Shown piece by piece: positions 13,201-28,200 of a stretch of DNA of 64,000 nucleotides. The notes beneath the pieces were generated by a model that was not told the origin of the DNA, searched no databases, and saw only the letters and a list, made by a program, of their open reading frames with translations. How positions within the stretch are numbered: position 1 is the first letter of the stretch; each line of letters opens with the position of its first letter. This DNA comes from Mactra quadrangularis. Taxonomy: Eukaryota > Mollusca > Bivalvia > Venerida > Mactridae. The position numbers and the translations under genes were made by a program. The stretch is from NCBI GenBank assembly GCA_025267735.1, contig CM046308.1:31609267-31673266 (forward strand). Reading direction: 5' to 3'.

Positions 13201-16200
13201 TCACGCACATTTAATTATTAGCTTTGCCTTGATTGACATGTTTAGAAAGATTTGTTACAACCTAATATGGATATATGATAATTTGAATTTGATACAAAAT
13301 AAAAGAATTTTTAAGAATTCCATTGTGATTTTATAAAACACTAGATGGGCCCATCAAATCAAAGCGCTATGCAGTTGGGTAAAGAATTTTAATTTATTTG
13401 GAGACGTTTGACCTAAGTCACGCTTTGTTAGATTTAATTTGATAATTGACATCTCACGCATGTGTCTTCTACCTTTTATATTACCTACTGTTTTTTGTTT
13501 CTCAGAAGGGTTTGAAAGAACTCAAGATGATAATAAATAGTGACAAGGTGCCTATTACATTTAAATATTTTATCAAACATGTGAAGACTGTTATGTAATA
13601 TATATTGACAAGTTGTGAAATATGACAATAACAGTTTGTATAATTGTTGTGTTTATTTCCCTCATGACTTCAATATTTGTATCAAGATGAAGGCCTGGTA
13701 TATCGTAAAGTCATGTTAAATATCTTTTTTTGGGGGAAATGTTTTATATGGAATCGGTATTGTCTTATTGTCTGTCTATAATTTGTTGAATGTGAAATGT
13801 GTTTGGTTTAACTTTAATTTAGATTAATGTTTAGGTTAACGAAATGTGAATAATAGACGATATGTAAAATAAGTTTTGAATTTTAGTGAATGTTTACAAC
13901 AGCTTTGAATTTAATTTTATACCATTCACCTAAATTTAAACTGATGTATAATTTAAGCTATGAGAGAAATTGATTTCGATTGGCGTACTATTACATTTTT
14001 TAAGAAAGGTTAACTATTTTATGTGATAAAGCATCACTTTAAACATTCAATACATTTTAATATGGACATATTTTCTTATTATATGATACAATGTATGTGT
14101 ATATCTATTTTATACTTAATATCAACAGAACGTAATTCAGACGTCAAATATACGCGGAGACTTAATCGATGTATAAAATAAACTCATTGAAACACAACAG
14201 TCGGGAATTGTCTATTTGTGACCTACATATAAAGTGCATGTATGTATACAGAAGGCAAACGCCATTGACGTTTTATTAAGGTCAGACGGGAAGGTCTAAC
14301 ATTATTTGACCAATACGTCAGAAATCTCGACCCAATACATATCTATCATTTATAAACAAAAGTAAACATTGTAATTGACAAATGATAAGATAAAGTTCCG
14401 AAGAATCCGATTGCATTGTCCAATTAGTTTGAAGTTTTTAAAAAAATGTGTCTAGAGAAACTTTTCTAAGCCTGTACAGAAACTTTGATGATACTTTATT
14501 AACCAACTGAAGTGATTGCTATTTTGCAGCTGTTAATAGAAATTTAAATAACATTAAGCAAAATAGTGTTTGCTGTTATATTTTTTTGTTATCGGCATAT
14601 ACGTTCAAATGTATACGTACATGTCTAAATTCTATCGTTTATAAAACAATACAGAAGAGGACCGATTTTAACACAGTTCCTACCTTTCGCCAATTTTAAA
14701 GTTTCAGTAATATTCCCTAAATTACCAATTTAGTTGTTTTCGGGAAAACCATGTAGTATCATGTAATTGTAAAGTTATATACTTGTTCTCACATATAGTT
14801 AACAATATTTTGTTTGTATTTGAAAATCTATTATCAAATACTGACTTTGAAAACTTAACTACAATTCGAAATTTTGCACCAAGACTACAAATGAGCATTT
14901 TAAATATCGAACGGCCTTAGGTAAGAAACATCTTCGATTGTGTGTGTGTTTAATATTTTGATTTATCTTTCAATAAGCTATTTTCGTAAAATATAACTCC
15001 GCGACGTAATGAAAACTGTCTTCAATGGTATCGCCTTTCAAAGAACAATTCAGACATTTCTTTACGTAGTTATAGCTTCGAGCGTTTTTGATTTCCTATG
15101 ATCTATAATATCAAGAACCTATGATTTATAATATCAAGAACGTTACTCATAGTATAATCGTACGTTTTAAACTTGTTTTTTTATTTTTACCAGTATCAAT
15201 AGACAGATGCGTATAACTATTTTTATGACTATCGTGCAATTCTTTAAATGCCTTATTTCATTATGATTTCAGTACCACAGAAAGTTTATAACGAACAGTT
15301 ATCAATCGTTCAAAATATGCAATATATATTATATAATATGGACATGTGTATAGTTGTTTTAGAAAGAAGATGAACAATGTTTTCATAAAGCAATTTTTAC
15401 AACTATTGTTTTAAATTGATTTATATTATTCAATTTGGAAGTGTTCTTTTTCTCTTTTTATAGCCTTTTACTATATAGTTGACTAAGTTGAGATTAATCA
15501 TATTGACGATATGATGATGAAAGTATTTTTTGTGTATCTATGTTAGATATTCTTACATTAAAAATACAAATGTATGCTTTCATCATTCATTGTCTAACGA
15601 AATTACACCCCTTTTCATTTTATTGAGGCTCGTAAAAATAAAATAGAACAAATACAAAAGTATTGATCTAGCTAATTTGGAATGTTTTTAACCATAATAT
15701 AACTTCTCTATTTTCTAGATTTATTTCTTTATTTGACGATAAATCACAATGCATCTTATTTCATTTGCCATTAAGTCATTGCTAAAAAGTACATTGCATT
15801 TAAACTTTGGTTTAATCGCCGATTTCCTTACGGTTTACTGTAATAAATCGGTTAATACTCCCATTGCAGATAATGGGATTTTACAAATGGATTGGAAATA
15901 GCAATATTTAATCAATCTTTTTTCGAGGAACTAAGCAACTACACTAGCTTAATATTACCTCATTCTTCAAATGTGAAACTTAATTCCCAATGGAATGTGT
16001 ATTTTATGTTGATTATCCACACGTTTGCAGATTTACATAATATTCACATTGAATGAGTGACTTATGTATTTTATGATAAAAATATAAAACAGAAATATAT
16101 GAATTTATTATTAAAGCAGACCCTAAATCTATAGGCAATAAAACGATCAAGGAAACTTGACAACACGTATTCAACCAACCTCAGTGTATACAACACTTTT

Positions 16201-19200
16201 TCAACTTTATTGTCTTAGTCTTATAACCATTTAAGATAATACTAAAGTAAGACTTAATATTTTAGCACAGTTTACTTAAGTTATGCTAAACAATATTTTT
16301 CACTTACTTGTTATGATTAAAATACTAAACTTATATATACAGCGGACATATGTGATACCTAACGTATTGAGTAGGTGTATATTTCGTAGTGTACCAGTGC
16401 AATGGCCAAGTTACGAGACTAACGTTTTAGTTGTGCAACCTTTATTTGGTACAAAACAACGAGAGCAAAACTGATTCTAATTCTTTAGTAAATAGTAACA
16501 GTAAATGGCATTAAGTATTTTATAATAATCTGTATTTCAGATACGCACAGTTTCCATTTACATAATATTCTGTAAACAATATAAATATATTGATCAATTG
16601 GTATGTACGTGCCCTCTTATGAAATTCAACAAAGTTCAATATAGTAATATTATTTCCTTAAGTATGACGTATTAGGAAGCTCTATTCTAATCTTTTATTC
16701 CTGGTTATACAACTAGCCTGTGATATTTCTTTTAGAAACAGGCATTTTCACGCATATTCACAGAATGAAATAAATCGACTTACCACAATGTCTGTCTAAA
16801 TCTATTTATCAAAGATGTGTCTTCATTTCGACTCATTTATATGAGTGCACGATGTGCCAAATACATAAAACATGGCAGACATTCACTTGAAAACATACAA
16901 TGACAACAATGCTTGTCCCAGATTTTAAATCACAATGAAACGACATTTCTCTATCGGAATGTGAAGGTTGCAAATGTTCCTGGTGTATAAATAAAATAGT
17001 TGATTTCGTTTGAATGTATTCATATATCGTTCCACCAAAGTTCGTCCCTGAAAAGATATCAACAGCACCTGTGTTTAACGAACAAGATCAGAAAGAAAAT
17101 TGAATTTATTGAAATTTAATTCATATAAATAGTTTAATAACATTCTGTCTCTTTAATTGCAAAAACGCTTTCAAGTATCATGATTCATTATTATTTCCCC
17201 TCTTGTTAATGCTTTAATTTTACTGACAATATTAAACAGTAGCACCATAGTTCTTCAGTTAGACATCATTTATCTGATTTATGTTTCTTAATACATTACT
17301 TTTAGACTTGTCTTAAACGATATTGTCATTTGATAATCCTCTTTCGAAATACGATCACTTTAGCAGTTATGTCTGGCAATTGTCACGTTTCATCACTCAG
17401 ACTGGATACTTTATTTTCTGAACACGAAAGTTTCATTTATTTGACATCGTACAGACAAGTATTGAAGTAAGCCAATAAAAAAGGATTAATGGTGTATATG
17501 TATTTTGAGATATAAAGCCTGTGCTTAGCCATTGAATTGTTTTACATTTTGTTTAATAACTATCAATTCTGCCGATTCAGAGATGAGAACCAGAAATAGG
17601 AATGTACAAATATATATGGGATATTGCTACAAAAGAAAAATGCTTTAATTTTAATCAAGTTGAAAATGTTCAAATTATGTATTTGAGTAGACAAAACAAA
17701 TGTGGCTCATGCAAATCAAGTAAAATGTTCAGGGTTATTAATATGTTCATCATTAGTTGCTGTATGTTATCATTGTTTATAATGAACACCAGACCAATGT
17801 TTTAGTTTAAGCTTTCTTGTGCATAATTTTGCAAGTTATTGTTTAACTCTGGAAGAACGAGAGGACTGTCAATTTCAATTATGTCCATAGTTTGTATTTG
17901 GACTTGTTTACATTATCTTATAATGTGCATCATAAATTATAAATACTCTTAACATACTATGATACTAGTGCATTCAGAATCTGTAAAGGAAAAAAGGACA
18001 AAATATTCTAATAAAGAACCCAATGAAAACTCTTAACTATTCAACTATTTCTTAAGACATCAAGCCATAAGTGAATTCTACTGTCAACTTCATCAACTTC
18101 TTATCAGAACATATTGTCCAGGGCACTTTAATGTAATTGTTTAAGTAGTGAGCGACTTTTGAAACATAAACTAGATTCATTAGCCATTCAGAGGACTTTG
18201 ACCTCGTTGTCTAATAGGTATATCTGAATTTGGTAGATGAATTGAGATTATGTTTCCATTAATTCAAGCGTTTGGTGGTCAACTCTACAACTGTAGAAAT
18301 AGTTACACGTCTCTGTTAGAAATATTATTCATTCATTTTAGTGTAATAAACATACACTCCGAATGTGAAAAAACCCAGACAATAACGATGAAGAATCGAA
18401 ATATTAAAGAAAATCATCGCTTAGAAAATTATTTCCTTTGAATTGCTTCTCAACTATGTTGCCTGATAGTTCATATTTCCAAATCGTTGAAATGGTTGTC
18501 GTTCGCTAAATTGACACGCGCAAGTATTTGCACCATTCTAAACTTAAATATTTAGCAAGTGTTTTAAAATTCGTGAAATATCATAAGTGATGGCATTCGA
18601 AATAAATTGCGATCGTGTACTGGCACGAGCTTTATTGACTCAGAGACTTAAATGGCCATCGGTTTGCTTTCATTGTACTCAAAACATCTATCAAAGTGCA
18701 CGCAATCGAATAACATTCTGCGTTTTACAAAGAGCAATATGTTCATTGTATTTTATTGTAAACAATGTACTTAATGTCATTGTACAATTGTACAATACTG
18801 ATTAGATGAATATATGGCAAATATGAAAGAGCAAATTGTTAGTTATAAAAACTTATTTACATAACAATTTTTCACAACGACAAACTCGTATCATACATAA
18901 TCAGTTTTAACAAATATGGAACTAGATTCTTCGGACTTGGTTATAAGCTAATCATATGTATGTATACACTAACAGAATAAGCATTGATGGAAACACAAAT
19001 ATTAGAATTTGCAATGTACTTTATCGAAACCATGCATATCACAACTATGCTGTTGTCAAACATATAAATGTTCCTTTAAATAATCCAATTTATACGTCAA
19101 GGAAACAATGATTCCAGATTCATAACAGTTGACTCAATTTGTATGCAAACTAAATCCTATTTGTGAGAAACAAACTGTCTCCAACGTACTTAATTGTGAT

Positions 19201-22200
19201 ATTTATTTCAACCAGTAAAGACACCCGCAGACACAAATTATTTAATTCAATTGTGATTGTCATATAAACCGACTGTGTTGAATCTGATAGACGATTTCTC
19301 GTGGATTTGCATTTTTACGCAAATGTAGCGCTTAGATGGGTCTAATTTGGCACTAAATGTTGTCTGATTAGTATTGAACGATACAGATCAGATAGCATGA
19401 TGTATTTAACTAACAAAGAAAGATAGAAATAAAAACAAACATGATAGAGTAGTTTCAAATCCTTATCTTCTAACTTTAAGTGATTGTGTATGAGCGAAAG
19501 TATTATGTGAATTTGATAAACTTAAGATCAAATTTGAATTGGTGTGTATAGAGCGTATGAAATATTGATTAATATATGAACTACCGTCCGCACTCACCAT
19601 TTGAGAAATTTTGGTAAATTGACTTGGAACAATCTCAGTGATCTCATTTCAACATTTGATACTCGACCAAAGCATTATTGAATGACATTGACTCTCGCTT
19701 TATAATATCTGAGATAAAAGGGCTAATATCATGGGAGGAAATATAAGTAATATTCGTACCGCATAGTCTGGAAGACCTACAGTCGAGGTAAGCTCTTTTA
19801 GCCAGGGGATTATTATCCAGACAGACTGTTTCAACACCGCTAGCATCTATGACAAGAGATATTGTAAATTGATTGCTTGATTCTCCAAAGAGAAAAAACT
19901 ATTTATAGGTCGTCAAACGTCGTATGATATTTGGTGTAAAAGTAAACACAATGAAAATATCTATTATTTCCTTAAATCACTTCGAGATATTAAATAACCT
20001 TATATATTGAATGAGCATTTAAATATGTTAAATATAAAACGATTTATTATTTACTGACTTGTAAAACTTTGAATCGCATCTTTTCAGACAGTAATGGTCT
20101 ATACCAACTTAATCAAGATGATCAATACGTATATTAGCTATATTGTACAAACATGGATTTATTGCTCCAAACCGATTATTTCTTTTAAACATGCATCATA
20201 CTAACCGATATATTACACTTACAAATAATTTTGGTATGAGTTCTCAGTGGTTTTAATTTCAAATTTGTAAATTTTTCAAAGTTGGACATTGATTTGATAT
20301 CTGAAAAAGCCTTTAGTGAAAATGCAATTCATGAGATATAAGCGATAAGTTTATTTATAACAGTCTTGGAAAACAATAAAAACTAATGCGGAATACATGA
20401 TTTATCTTATGAATGTGTCCCATTTCCATAAGCAGTTCGTGAGCACATGTAACAAACAAAGAAGACTCTGAATACTGATAGGCTCCAATATGTCTGAATA
20501 GTCTGTCAGAAAACACAAATAAATGCATGTCTACACATCCTATGAAAACAAACGTTAACAATGTACCTTGCAAAACATTGCATTGAGTTCAGACAAAACT
20601 GTCAAACAGTGATTTTTTACATTCCAATTGTAAATACAGTGTCCAGAGAAGTTTCAATTAAGTTGTTCAAACAACAAGAGTTTACTTATAAAGAAAGATT
20701 CATTAAAGCTTTGTAAACACAGCCCTAAGAGGTTGGTGACCTATCTGTCAAAGTCATAACAATTTGACAATAACGTTGTGTGCCAATTACCAACTTGTCC
20801 AAAGCAATATTTGTTTTGTCTAGAAATGAATGTCTGTAATACAGGCGTTGCTATAAATCCTTAATGCAAATACTTCTTCCTTCGTAGTATGCAGACAGTT
20901 CAACGGAAAAGGACAATGCAATGTAAGTCAATAGTCGAATGTCTTGTAAGAAAATCTACTATGTTAGAAATAGTTGGCAAAAGCTTCATGTTGATTCAAA
21001 TTCTTTTTTTCTGTAACCACGTGCGTTCCAAGAAAATGTTTCAGACGGCGAAAACATATTTGTAAGCAGGTTTTGTTGTTATTTTAATAATAATATACAT
21101 AATTTGAAGAAGTAATGCCTTAAACAAGTTTGATTATTGTTTTAAGGAAATAACAACTGTGAAACATGCAAAAGAGAAATTACAAAGTCGTTTTCATACA
21201 AATCGCTTACTTGCAAGCTGGCAAAAAGTCGCCACACAATGAAACAAGTAAGTAAGAAACTATAACTACAAGATGCACACAGACATGATGATTTCTCATT
21301 TATTGATAATTTGACAATAAATCACAATGCATACTACAAGTTTTGGAGTTTTTTAATCTCATCTCTTATACTTGCTCTCATTTTACGCGTTGGTTTTATT
21401 ACTGAATTCCTTATGGTGTAAAGTAATAAAGCGGGTTATACTCCAATTTCAGAAAATGGAATTTTACGAATGGATCGCTAATGATATTTTATCAATCTAT
21501 TTTCGATTTACTGTAAAATCAGCGCTGGTTCAATATTATTTCAATTTTAATATGGGAACTTAAATCAATTGACAATGGGTGTTTTATGTTAATCAACCAC
21601 ATATTTTGCACATTTACATTTAATCCACGTTGAATGAATGACGAATGTGTTTTATAATGAATTTGTATTAGCTAAAATACTTAAACAAATATATTAAACC
21701 AAGCTCCAGTTTCACAACAAGGCACACACTGAATATGAACTAGTGTTCGCTTAGCGCTGGCAAAAACAGTTACCCTACTTTGGATAATATAAAAGTATGA
21801 CATAACGGAATGAAAAAGTTTATTTTTTTATCATTATCAGCGACAATATGAAGAAATATTGAAACTTATTATATAGATTCAAAACGATTAACTAGCAATT
21901 AATACTAAATATACATATCTTAAAAGTAAAATAATTTCGAGAATCAAAAGCATAACATACATATGCATTCACCTAGACTTACAAATAACTCTAATTCAAA
22001 TCATTTGCTATGTCTTATGTATGATTAAACCACGACAGCTTATTTTTGAATCTTAAGTTTAGGAAACAAATGCGTGTGTTCTCTTTAAAAATGTACAATT
22101 TATACATATACTTTTTAATAATGGAAGATTTTCTTACTTATGTTCTCTCCGACGTTCACAAAACGATAAATTCTCACCACACTATTTTACAACATTTTCT

Positions 22201-25200
22201 GAAGCCATCAAGTCATAATCAGAATAGAGTAACAAGTCGTGATTCTATTACTCTTAAAGAACTGACCATATTGTCCATGGAACATTTACGTAATTGTTCA
22301 AATAGTTACTGGCTTTAGAGAAATATAAATTAGATTCATTAACTATCAAGAGGATTTTGACCTTAATGTTATAAAAGAACTGCTGATTTTATATGATGAA
22401 ATAGGGAAATGTTCTCTCCAGTTGGCCATTGATTTAGAACAATGAGTTTCGGAAATAGCAGACTGAAAACATAAATGTTGTAACACGTACCAACGAGGTG
22501 TTGTCATAGATATCCTTTATTTCACCGATAAATATTACCCTATAATTTAATGTTGTTTCTGGTTCATGGCATGAAATCAAATGTATATAAAAAGTGTACG
22601 AAGCGGAATTATTTTCATACACAGCTTGTAAATTGTACTGTGGTATATGCTTCATTTACAAATGTAAATGATGGAAACGAGCTGATTTTAATGACACAAA
22701 ACAAGACAAACATAAATCTGTAACACTTTTCCGATTCTGAGTTCATTTTGTTTCACAATACATTTTTCAAGTCATTATATAGCTGTAAACAAATATAAAT
22801 CTGAAGATTTAAAAACAAGTACTGCAAATGTGCGTCATCCATCATTTCATAATGATTGTTTAACAGAGTTACAATAGATATTTTCTGCTAATGACGGCAT
22901 ATTAATGTTGACACACAAATGCTTCTTAACGATATCAGTAATCCATCATGTTGATATTCTGCACAAAATTATTTCAAAACGTTTGCACAAATGAGGTATG
23001 GGATACTTACGTATTCTGAGAATATGCTTTTGTAATTAAGCATTCGTTTACAGAGTTGAGCCAACGAAATGATAAAATATTGATACATTTGATATTCTAC
23101 TAAAAACTTGTATATATGTATGACTGATTAACTTAAGACGACCTCAAGTAAAATCATACATGTCCATTTCTGAGTTATATAGCTATATTTCCTTTGTGTT
23201 TTATATCCACATTCTTGAGCTAGTATTTAACAAATATATTTTTACTTTTATCGCCAGTATATAAATGTTAAAAATGGCATTGGTCTTTAAATGCATAACT
23301 AATAAATTTCAATCTTTGATACAAAATATCAAAATTTCTAGTTTGATGGCTTAAACACAAGAGAGCCGCCCGGCTAGCTCAGTTGGTAGCACGCAAGTCT
23401 ACTGATCGAGGGGTCGTGGGTTCGATTCCTGGGCGGGGCATACTTTCGTGGAGCTTGTTCATGAAATTATTCCACGGTCATTCTCCCTCCTACCAATGAT
23501 TTTTAATTGTTAATTATGTAGGGCAGTTGTCAGTCACTGACGAAGTATGTGCTCAGTAGTTGGTTAACAGCTAAATCCAGAGATTTAGCATTTCCAGGAC
23601 GCGTGAGTAGGTTGACTGACCGCCGTTATATGGCCTATACAATGTGTTGCTACGGCGTTAAACTCAACAAAAACAAACAAAACACAAGAATTTTTGTTAA
23701 TTGCTTCCGTATTAGAACATGTCAAATATTAATGTATTATGAGAAAAACTTAGGATTGTTTTACATGTAAGTGTATAAAAGCTACTATTCTTATAAATGA
23801 TCAAACAGCATCTGGTGTTGTATAACAGTTTTTAAAGTCAGTTTAACGTATACATTTTCAGCACTCCAGTGTATCAGTTTCTTCGAGTTGATAAAATAGG
23901 GAAGAAAAAGCCCATCATTCTAATCTCATAACAATGTACGACTTCCTTCAATCATTAGGTACTGGAAATACTGGGAAATAAATATCCTAAGCTCTTTGTC
24001 GCTGATCTTGTTAAATTACATCCTCTCATTACTAGTCCTCCAGTTAAGTCTACGTTATTCATACAGTACTGTAACTCTACTTAAAAATACTTCTTATACC
24101 GATGTTGGCGTATATTAATTTTAACAAGTCTTCCAATCAGTTAAGTATCTTCAATTAGCTACCAGATTGCATTGAAAAGAAAGAAACATATAATACCGTT
24201 TATTCATCTTATTCAGTGTCCTAGTCTATTGACACAAAACGTTCAGTATATGCACTAGATTTATCGTCTCATTAGTAGTCATCTGTTGTGTAAAACATTT
24301 TAGATATATGATTATATGAAAGGCAAATGTTAATATAAACCACATTTAAGTAATTAACTACTTTTAAGTGACAACTACAAATAAAAAAGCATTTACATGG
24401 CTTCGACGAAATATTTGTCTTTCATATTTATATTAAATTCGATTGTGGTCTTAATCTAATTATAGTGCTTTCGTCCTACGATGTGTAAGATCAGGTGGTT
24501 AATATCAAAAACAAAAATTGAACAGTAAAATTGATGAAGTGGTCCATAAACGACACACTGTTTAAATCTACAGTTTACAGACTGAGTAAAATGAGCACTT
24601 GTATGAAAATTAATTGAATGTTTCTAATAATACCAATCATGTTGACTTACAAGTATTTATTACGTTTTCAGTGTCAGCATACCAAATGACAGAGAAGCTA
24701 TATTAGAACATGTATTACATTATTTTCACTCGCTTTCACAAAATTGTTTTATACTGGTACAAATTGTAGGATTTGTCTATTTAGCTAATTAGCAATCTTA
24801 GTATTACGAGCTGACAAGGGATAGCGATGTCTTTTTTTATCTGATTTAATTAAGAGAACAATGCAACAGCTATCCCAGATTTATAACAGTTGACACAATT
24901 TGTATGCAAACTAAATTCTTTTTGTGAGAAACAAAGTCCCTTTATCTTACTTAATTGTGATATTTATTTCAACTAGTAAAGACTCCCACAGACACAAATT
25001 AATTCACATTTTTCGTTATATTTAACGATTACGTGCAAAAAATAATTGTTCTTTGGAATTGCATTTTTGTGCATATTTTAAAGCTTTGGTAATTTTCAGT
25101 TGTCACTTAAAGATTGATAGTTTAAGAAAGATACAAGCATGGTCCATTATATGTTCAACCATAGAATGATATTAAAAGAAACATTAATGGAATGTTTATG

Positions 25201-28200
25201 TGTTAATTTTACATTGCATTATATCGTACAAACACCTGATCTCGTTCCTCCTCTGATTTCGGTCCTTTCATAAAAAAGTTGTTTACTTTGCTATTTTATT
25301 GCGTATGACGTCATCAATTCGTGTGCACAATGTCAAGTAAACAATCAACGCAACTACAACTGTCAAACGAGAATAATGCGCAAGAAACAGGTTTTTAGAA
25401 TGAAAATTTTGTGATGGTGAATATTTTTCAGTAAATCCTTATTACCTTTTTCTGCTCTGTCAGTACAATCCATTAAATATTGTTTATAAGTATGTTATAA
25501 TAAAAAAGCACATGGCAGGTAGCCCTTGCTCATAAAGTCACGTGACAGTCATGTGGCAGCTAATTATGACGTCACAAAGAGCCAAATACGGTAGAAGTGC
25601 GAAATTAGGTCATCTATTTTTAGCCGCCATGACAGTTTTCAGAAAATGGTCGTGTTTTTTTTGGAAGAATTTGGATTTGTTTTAAATATAAAATATCAGC
25701 AAGTATATGATAAACAAATGGAATATAGATTAAAAGGTTCGTTTTTAATGTATTTTTCTGAAAGTATTGTTGCATTAATTAGAAATGGTTCATTGAGTCC
25801 TTAGAGGTGCGAGAACCCGTGTGTCCACCATATGATATGACAAATGCAGAGACGTATAATTACGTTATTTAAATACCTTACACTGACTTAAACTTTGTAT
25901 AAGTATATCAACAAAACACTTAAAAATAATGCACCAATAAAAATTGCAAATTAGTTAGATATCTTTATACTAGTTTTGTGCAGGATTTGGCACCAACTAA
26001 ACACATTCTGTAAGTTTGTAAATTTGAAGGTACCTTGCAAATATAACATTAGATTATTGCATAGCATGTGAAAACAAAACTACAATATGAAACGCTGTCA
26101 ACGCTAACTATCCAAGAGACGAATTACGTTTGACATATCTAACAATTCAATGTGATTACGCTGAAGATTTTTTTTGCAATACACTGGCTCTTGTTTTGTT
26201 ATATAAGCTAAATCAAATATAATACCACGGAAAGTAAGTTACGTAACAGCTGTACCACATAGTCTGAGAGAAGCACTGACAAGGTAAGCTCTCTAAGCCG
26301 TGAGATTATTATCCAGACAGTCTGTTTCAATATTATTATTTATAACTAGGTTGTAAAATATACAAAATGATTGGACATTGGCATTAGACATATACTCCTA
26401 TATGTGTATATATAATAAATACATAAAGCCATATTTTAATATATATAAAGCCTCATTTTATTTAGATAACGATGAGCACGCTTTATTTTTTTTCAAATAG
26501 ATTAAAAGAAGTCTGAATACCAAATATATGAATATATACTTTTTTTCAAACTGTCAAACAAGTACGAGAAAGGAGCTTCTTTGCGCTGAAATTTCCTAAG
26601 AATGTATCAAGAAATTTTAAAAATAACATTGATAACAAAAGCTCAAGTTATGATTATTGACGTTTTTTTGTTAAAAGTTAAAGTTTAAGTGCGGTTTAAA
26701 GGCTGCTTCCATATTCATTAGTCATTACAAGCTAGAGAACTTACGATGGAATTTAAAATAAAAATCGGCTGTAATATTAGATTAATTCATACTTAACACC
26801 GAGTATCAGATTAATATGAATAATTGTCGATTATGATATACTGTTTGAATTACACATTGTGTCTAATTATTATTGTACCTATGTTAACATTATTATGCAT
26901 ATCTTTGTCAGTGGCATTAATTCAATGTGTTGACGGATCAACTGGAGTTGATGAACTCGTCTAAGTATAAACATAAGATAAGTATTCTATGAATTTTATT
27001 TTGCATTGAATGTGGTAATAATATTCTTCATATCCGTTTGTTTTAATTTGATACCTGACATCTCGTGCAACTGTCTTATCTATTCAATGTTTGTAATTGC
27101 ATTTCCCAAATAATAATTTGAAGGTAGCAAAGACGATAATTCGTAGTGACAATGTGCCTTTACATTTAAATATTTAATCAAACAAGTATGCATTGTTATG
27201 TAATATATATTGACAAGTTGTGTAATAGTAATAACAGTTTGTATAATTGTTGCGTTTATTTCCCCCTTGACTTCAGTTAGTGTGTTATTATCAATGTTTG
27301 GTACATTCCAGATATCGGATGTGGTATTCAAACCAATCTTTCTGTTATATAAAAGTTTTTTATATAGTATATCTATATATATATAAGTCAGTATATAAGT
27401 CAGTTCAATTGTTAATTGAATTACTAGGTAATGAATACATTATGTTAGAGGTCTACTGTGTTTCACAAGTTCTGAATAAGCTTCTATAAGCATACTTGTA
27501 AGTTCTAAACAGTTGTATATTTATTAACGCTATTAAATAACAAATACATTTATTCATTTCATTAGTACAAATATACACAAATACACACCGTGTCATTACG
27601 ACACTGTAAGTAAATTAATATGATAAACATTTTGTATTGGAATACAACGTATCAAATTATATCCGAAATGAGATTAGATCAACCCAATCTATTCCTGAAC
27701 ACATTTTCCAAATAATTTCGATACTGATTGTACCAACATCACGTAACAATTTACAAACAAACAATATTAGATCTAGACAAACAGAGTTATGCAGAGTTGT
27801 TGACCTATCTACAAAGTAAATAATAAAAGTAAGTAAAAATGTCCAAAATGTCGTTTGCCAATAACAACACGTCGAAAACAATATTTTTTCTGTCAAAATG
27901 TTAGAAGTACAAGTGACGTTTTTCGAACCTTTCGAACAGTCAGGTTGTGTATTAGTTTTCGTTACCAAACGTCGATGAAAATACAGAACAATGTATGAAT
28001 CATTTCACGTCGCAGAGACACAATTTAAATTTTTCCACTTTTAGATTAACGCGTGAGTTTAACATTGAAGATCATATTATGCGCGTGACATGAGCGCAAA
28101 GTTTGGTATTATCTAATTTGTAATAAAAATTGCATGCATGACTGTGATGTTATTTACCATATCAAACATGAGCAGATGTTTTAACAGTTCCATGTCGATA

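Noticed and set aside
23365..23440. Possible functional tRNA gene
   Set aside because: The anticodon stem does not pair well, and the sequence continues into a SINE body with target duplications at the ends.
23549..23770. 73-codon frame
   Set aside because: Mostly inside the second SINE family copy.
27657..27968. 103-codon minus-strand frame
   Set aside because: No recognisable domain, no good start context, composition like the surrounding AT-rich intron.
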